Position numbers and translations under genes: made by a program
The notes under the pieces: generated by a model
Databases searched by the model: none
What the model saw: the letters and a program-made list of their open reading frames with translations, nothing else
Told to the model about the DNA's origin: nothing
Shown: positions 63,320 through 64,000 of the stretch, piece by piece
Layout: the number at the start of each line of letters is the position of its first letter
Numbering within the stretch: position 1 is the stretch's first letter
NCBI RefSeq assembly: GCF_030518795.1
Contig: NZ_CP130427.1
Coordinates: 6,386,001-6,450,000, forward strand
From: Micromonospora sp. NBRC 110009
GTDB lineage: Bacteria > Actinomycetota > Actinomycetes > Mycobacteriales > Micromonosporaceae
Reading direction: 5' to 3'
Length of the DNA: 64,000 nucleotides

Positions 63320-63337
63320 AGCCAGCGTCCGGACAGC
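63320..63337 (+). promoter_or_regulatory. SARP-type heptamer repeat facing the 43-residue ORF and ABC transporter
   Basis: On the plus strand AGCCAGC and GGACAGC are separated by four bases (GTCC). The first matches at five of seven positions. The pair lies about 55-70 bases before the small ORF start and mirrors the arrangement at 58482. Confidence 0.45.
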
Positions 63338-63390
63338 GCGGCGGGCGACTCTCCTCAGGTCACCGATCCACACCTGACCGAGGAGTTGCC

Positions 63391-63522
63391 ATGAACCACC
63401 TGCTCACCGCCGAGCTGTTCCAGCTGGAGCGCGCCGAACTGGTCCGCCAACTGCGCCGGGACCGGCACGCCGCCACCGTTCGCGCGACCCGCACCCCGCT
63501 GCACCGCCGAACCGCCCGCTGA
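63391..63522 (+). CDS. Small ORF of 43 residues
   Basis: A short reading frame starting at ATG with GAGGAG about six bases upstream: MNHLLTAELFQLERAEL then a basic tail rich in Arg and His (RQLRRDRHAATVRATRT). It has an amphipathic N-terminal helix. It lies behind a SARP-type repeat and 36 bases before the ABC ATPase gene. I do not recognise it; it could be a leader or a small regulatory protein of the transporter unit. Confidence 0.5.
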   Translation: MNHLLTAELFQLERAELVRQLRRDRHAATVRATRTPLHRRTAR

Positions 63523-63558
63523 GCCACCCGACCCGACGCACCAGCCAGGAGACCTCCG

Positions 63559-64000
63559 ATGACCACGAGCATCGCCCCCGCACCCGCCACCACCGCCGCC
63601 GTGCAGGCCCGCGACGTCGTTCGCACCTACGGCCGAGGGGACGCCGCCGTCCGCGCCCTCGACGGCGCCACCGTGTCCATCCCGGCCGGCCGGTTCACCG
63701 CGATCATGGGTCCGTCCGGCTCCGGCAAGTCGACGCTCATGCACGCGCTGGCCGGCCTCGACACCGTCGACGCCGGGCAGATCCTGCTCGGCGGGACGGA
63801 CCTCGGCCAGCTGACCGAGCGGCAGCGGACCCTGCTGCGCCGCGACCGGATCGGCTTCGTGTTCCAGGCCTTCAACCTGGTGCCGACCCTGACCGCGCGG
63901 GAGAACATCGTCCTGCCGCTCACCCTGGCCGGCCGCCGGCCCGACCCCGCGCGCCTGGCCCACCTGGTCGCCACCCTCGGCCTGACCGACCGGTTACGGC
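63559..64000 (+). CDS. ABC transporter ATP-binding protein, N-terminal part (3' end outside window)
   Basis: The reading frame is open to the window end. It shows VVRTYGRGDAAVRALDGATV, the Walker A motif MGPSGSGKSTLMHALAGLD, and the Q-loop region FVFQAFNLVPTLTARENI. This is the LolD/MacB type that works with FtsX-like permeases. The signature and Walker B motifs lie beyond the window. The ATG at 63559 has AGGAGA upstream. It follows the 43-residue ORF and is probably co-transcribed. Confidence 0.9.
   Translation, partial: MTTSIAPAPATTAAVQARDVVRTYGRGDAAVRALDGATVSIPAGRFTAIMGPSGSGKSTLMHALAGLDTVDAGQILLGGTDLGQLTERQRTLLRRDRIGFVFQAFNLVPTLTARENIVLPLTLAGRRPDPARLAHLVATLGLTDRLR

Overview
The window is very GC-rich actinomycete DNA, almost fully packed with genes that often start at GTG or TTG and overlap by 1-4 bases. 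Two intergenic GAAGGG/CCCTTC inverted repeats near 5.7 kb look like repeats I remember from Micromonospora and Salinispora. A Micromonosporaceae source is therefore likely, but this is inference.

Left flank (1-5636): a truncated GGDEF protein, a phosphotransferase behind a PemK/MazF-like protein, a DUF4291 protein, an OsmC-like protein, a methyltransferase divergent from a Nudix hydrolase, and a serpin.

Main feature (5740-33420, all minus strand): a nine-gene hybrid NRPS/PKS operon. In transcription order: A-T-KS; a type II thioesterase fused to a LanB-type dehydratase domain; a second LanB-type protein; A-T-C-T; KS-AT-KR-DH-ACP; a TauD-like dioxygenase; MbtH; C-A-T (pocket read by eye as Asn); and C-A-T-TE-MFS (pocket read as Ser). 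Most junctions overlap by 1 or 4 bases. The LanB pair is the unexpected part. LanB N-terminal domains use aminoacyl-tRNA in RiPP pathways, yet no precursor peptide gene is visible here, and the genes sit between assembly-line genes. The last protein joins a thioesterase with a Cys nucleophile to a complete MFS exporter. Upstream of the operon is a 324-base AT-richer region with a site matching 13 of 15 bases of the Streptomyces Zur box as I remember it.

Middle (33745-46087): a DUF2267 protein; an MFS exporter divergent from a MocR-type regulator across two identical 17-base palindromes; a Nudix hydrolase; a molybdopterin oxidoreductase; and a sugar-use locus in which a three-gene catabolic operon diverges from an ABC importer.

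Right part (46152-64000): a methyltransferase; an isolated EccB; a persulfide/sulfur detoxification locus (CstR-like repressor, MBL-rhodanese, rhodanese, TauE/SafE) with three copies of a TACCCC/GGGGTA operator; an alcohol dehydrogenase; a spermidine synthase-like protein; a DJ-1/PfpI protein; and a metal/SARP locus. That last locus holds a copper P-type ATPase with a long C-terminal extension, two small CxxC metal-binding proteins, a flavin monooxygenase, an AfsR/SARP-type regulator, a 43-residue ORF and the start of an ABC transporter. Both divergent intergenic regions there carry GGACAGC heptamers in the 7+4+7 layout typical of SARP binding sites.

No rRNA, tRNA, CRISPR array, insertion sequence or phage gene was recognised.
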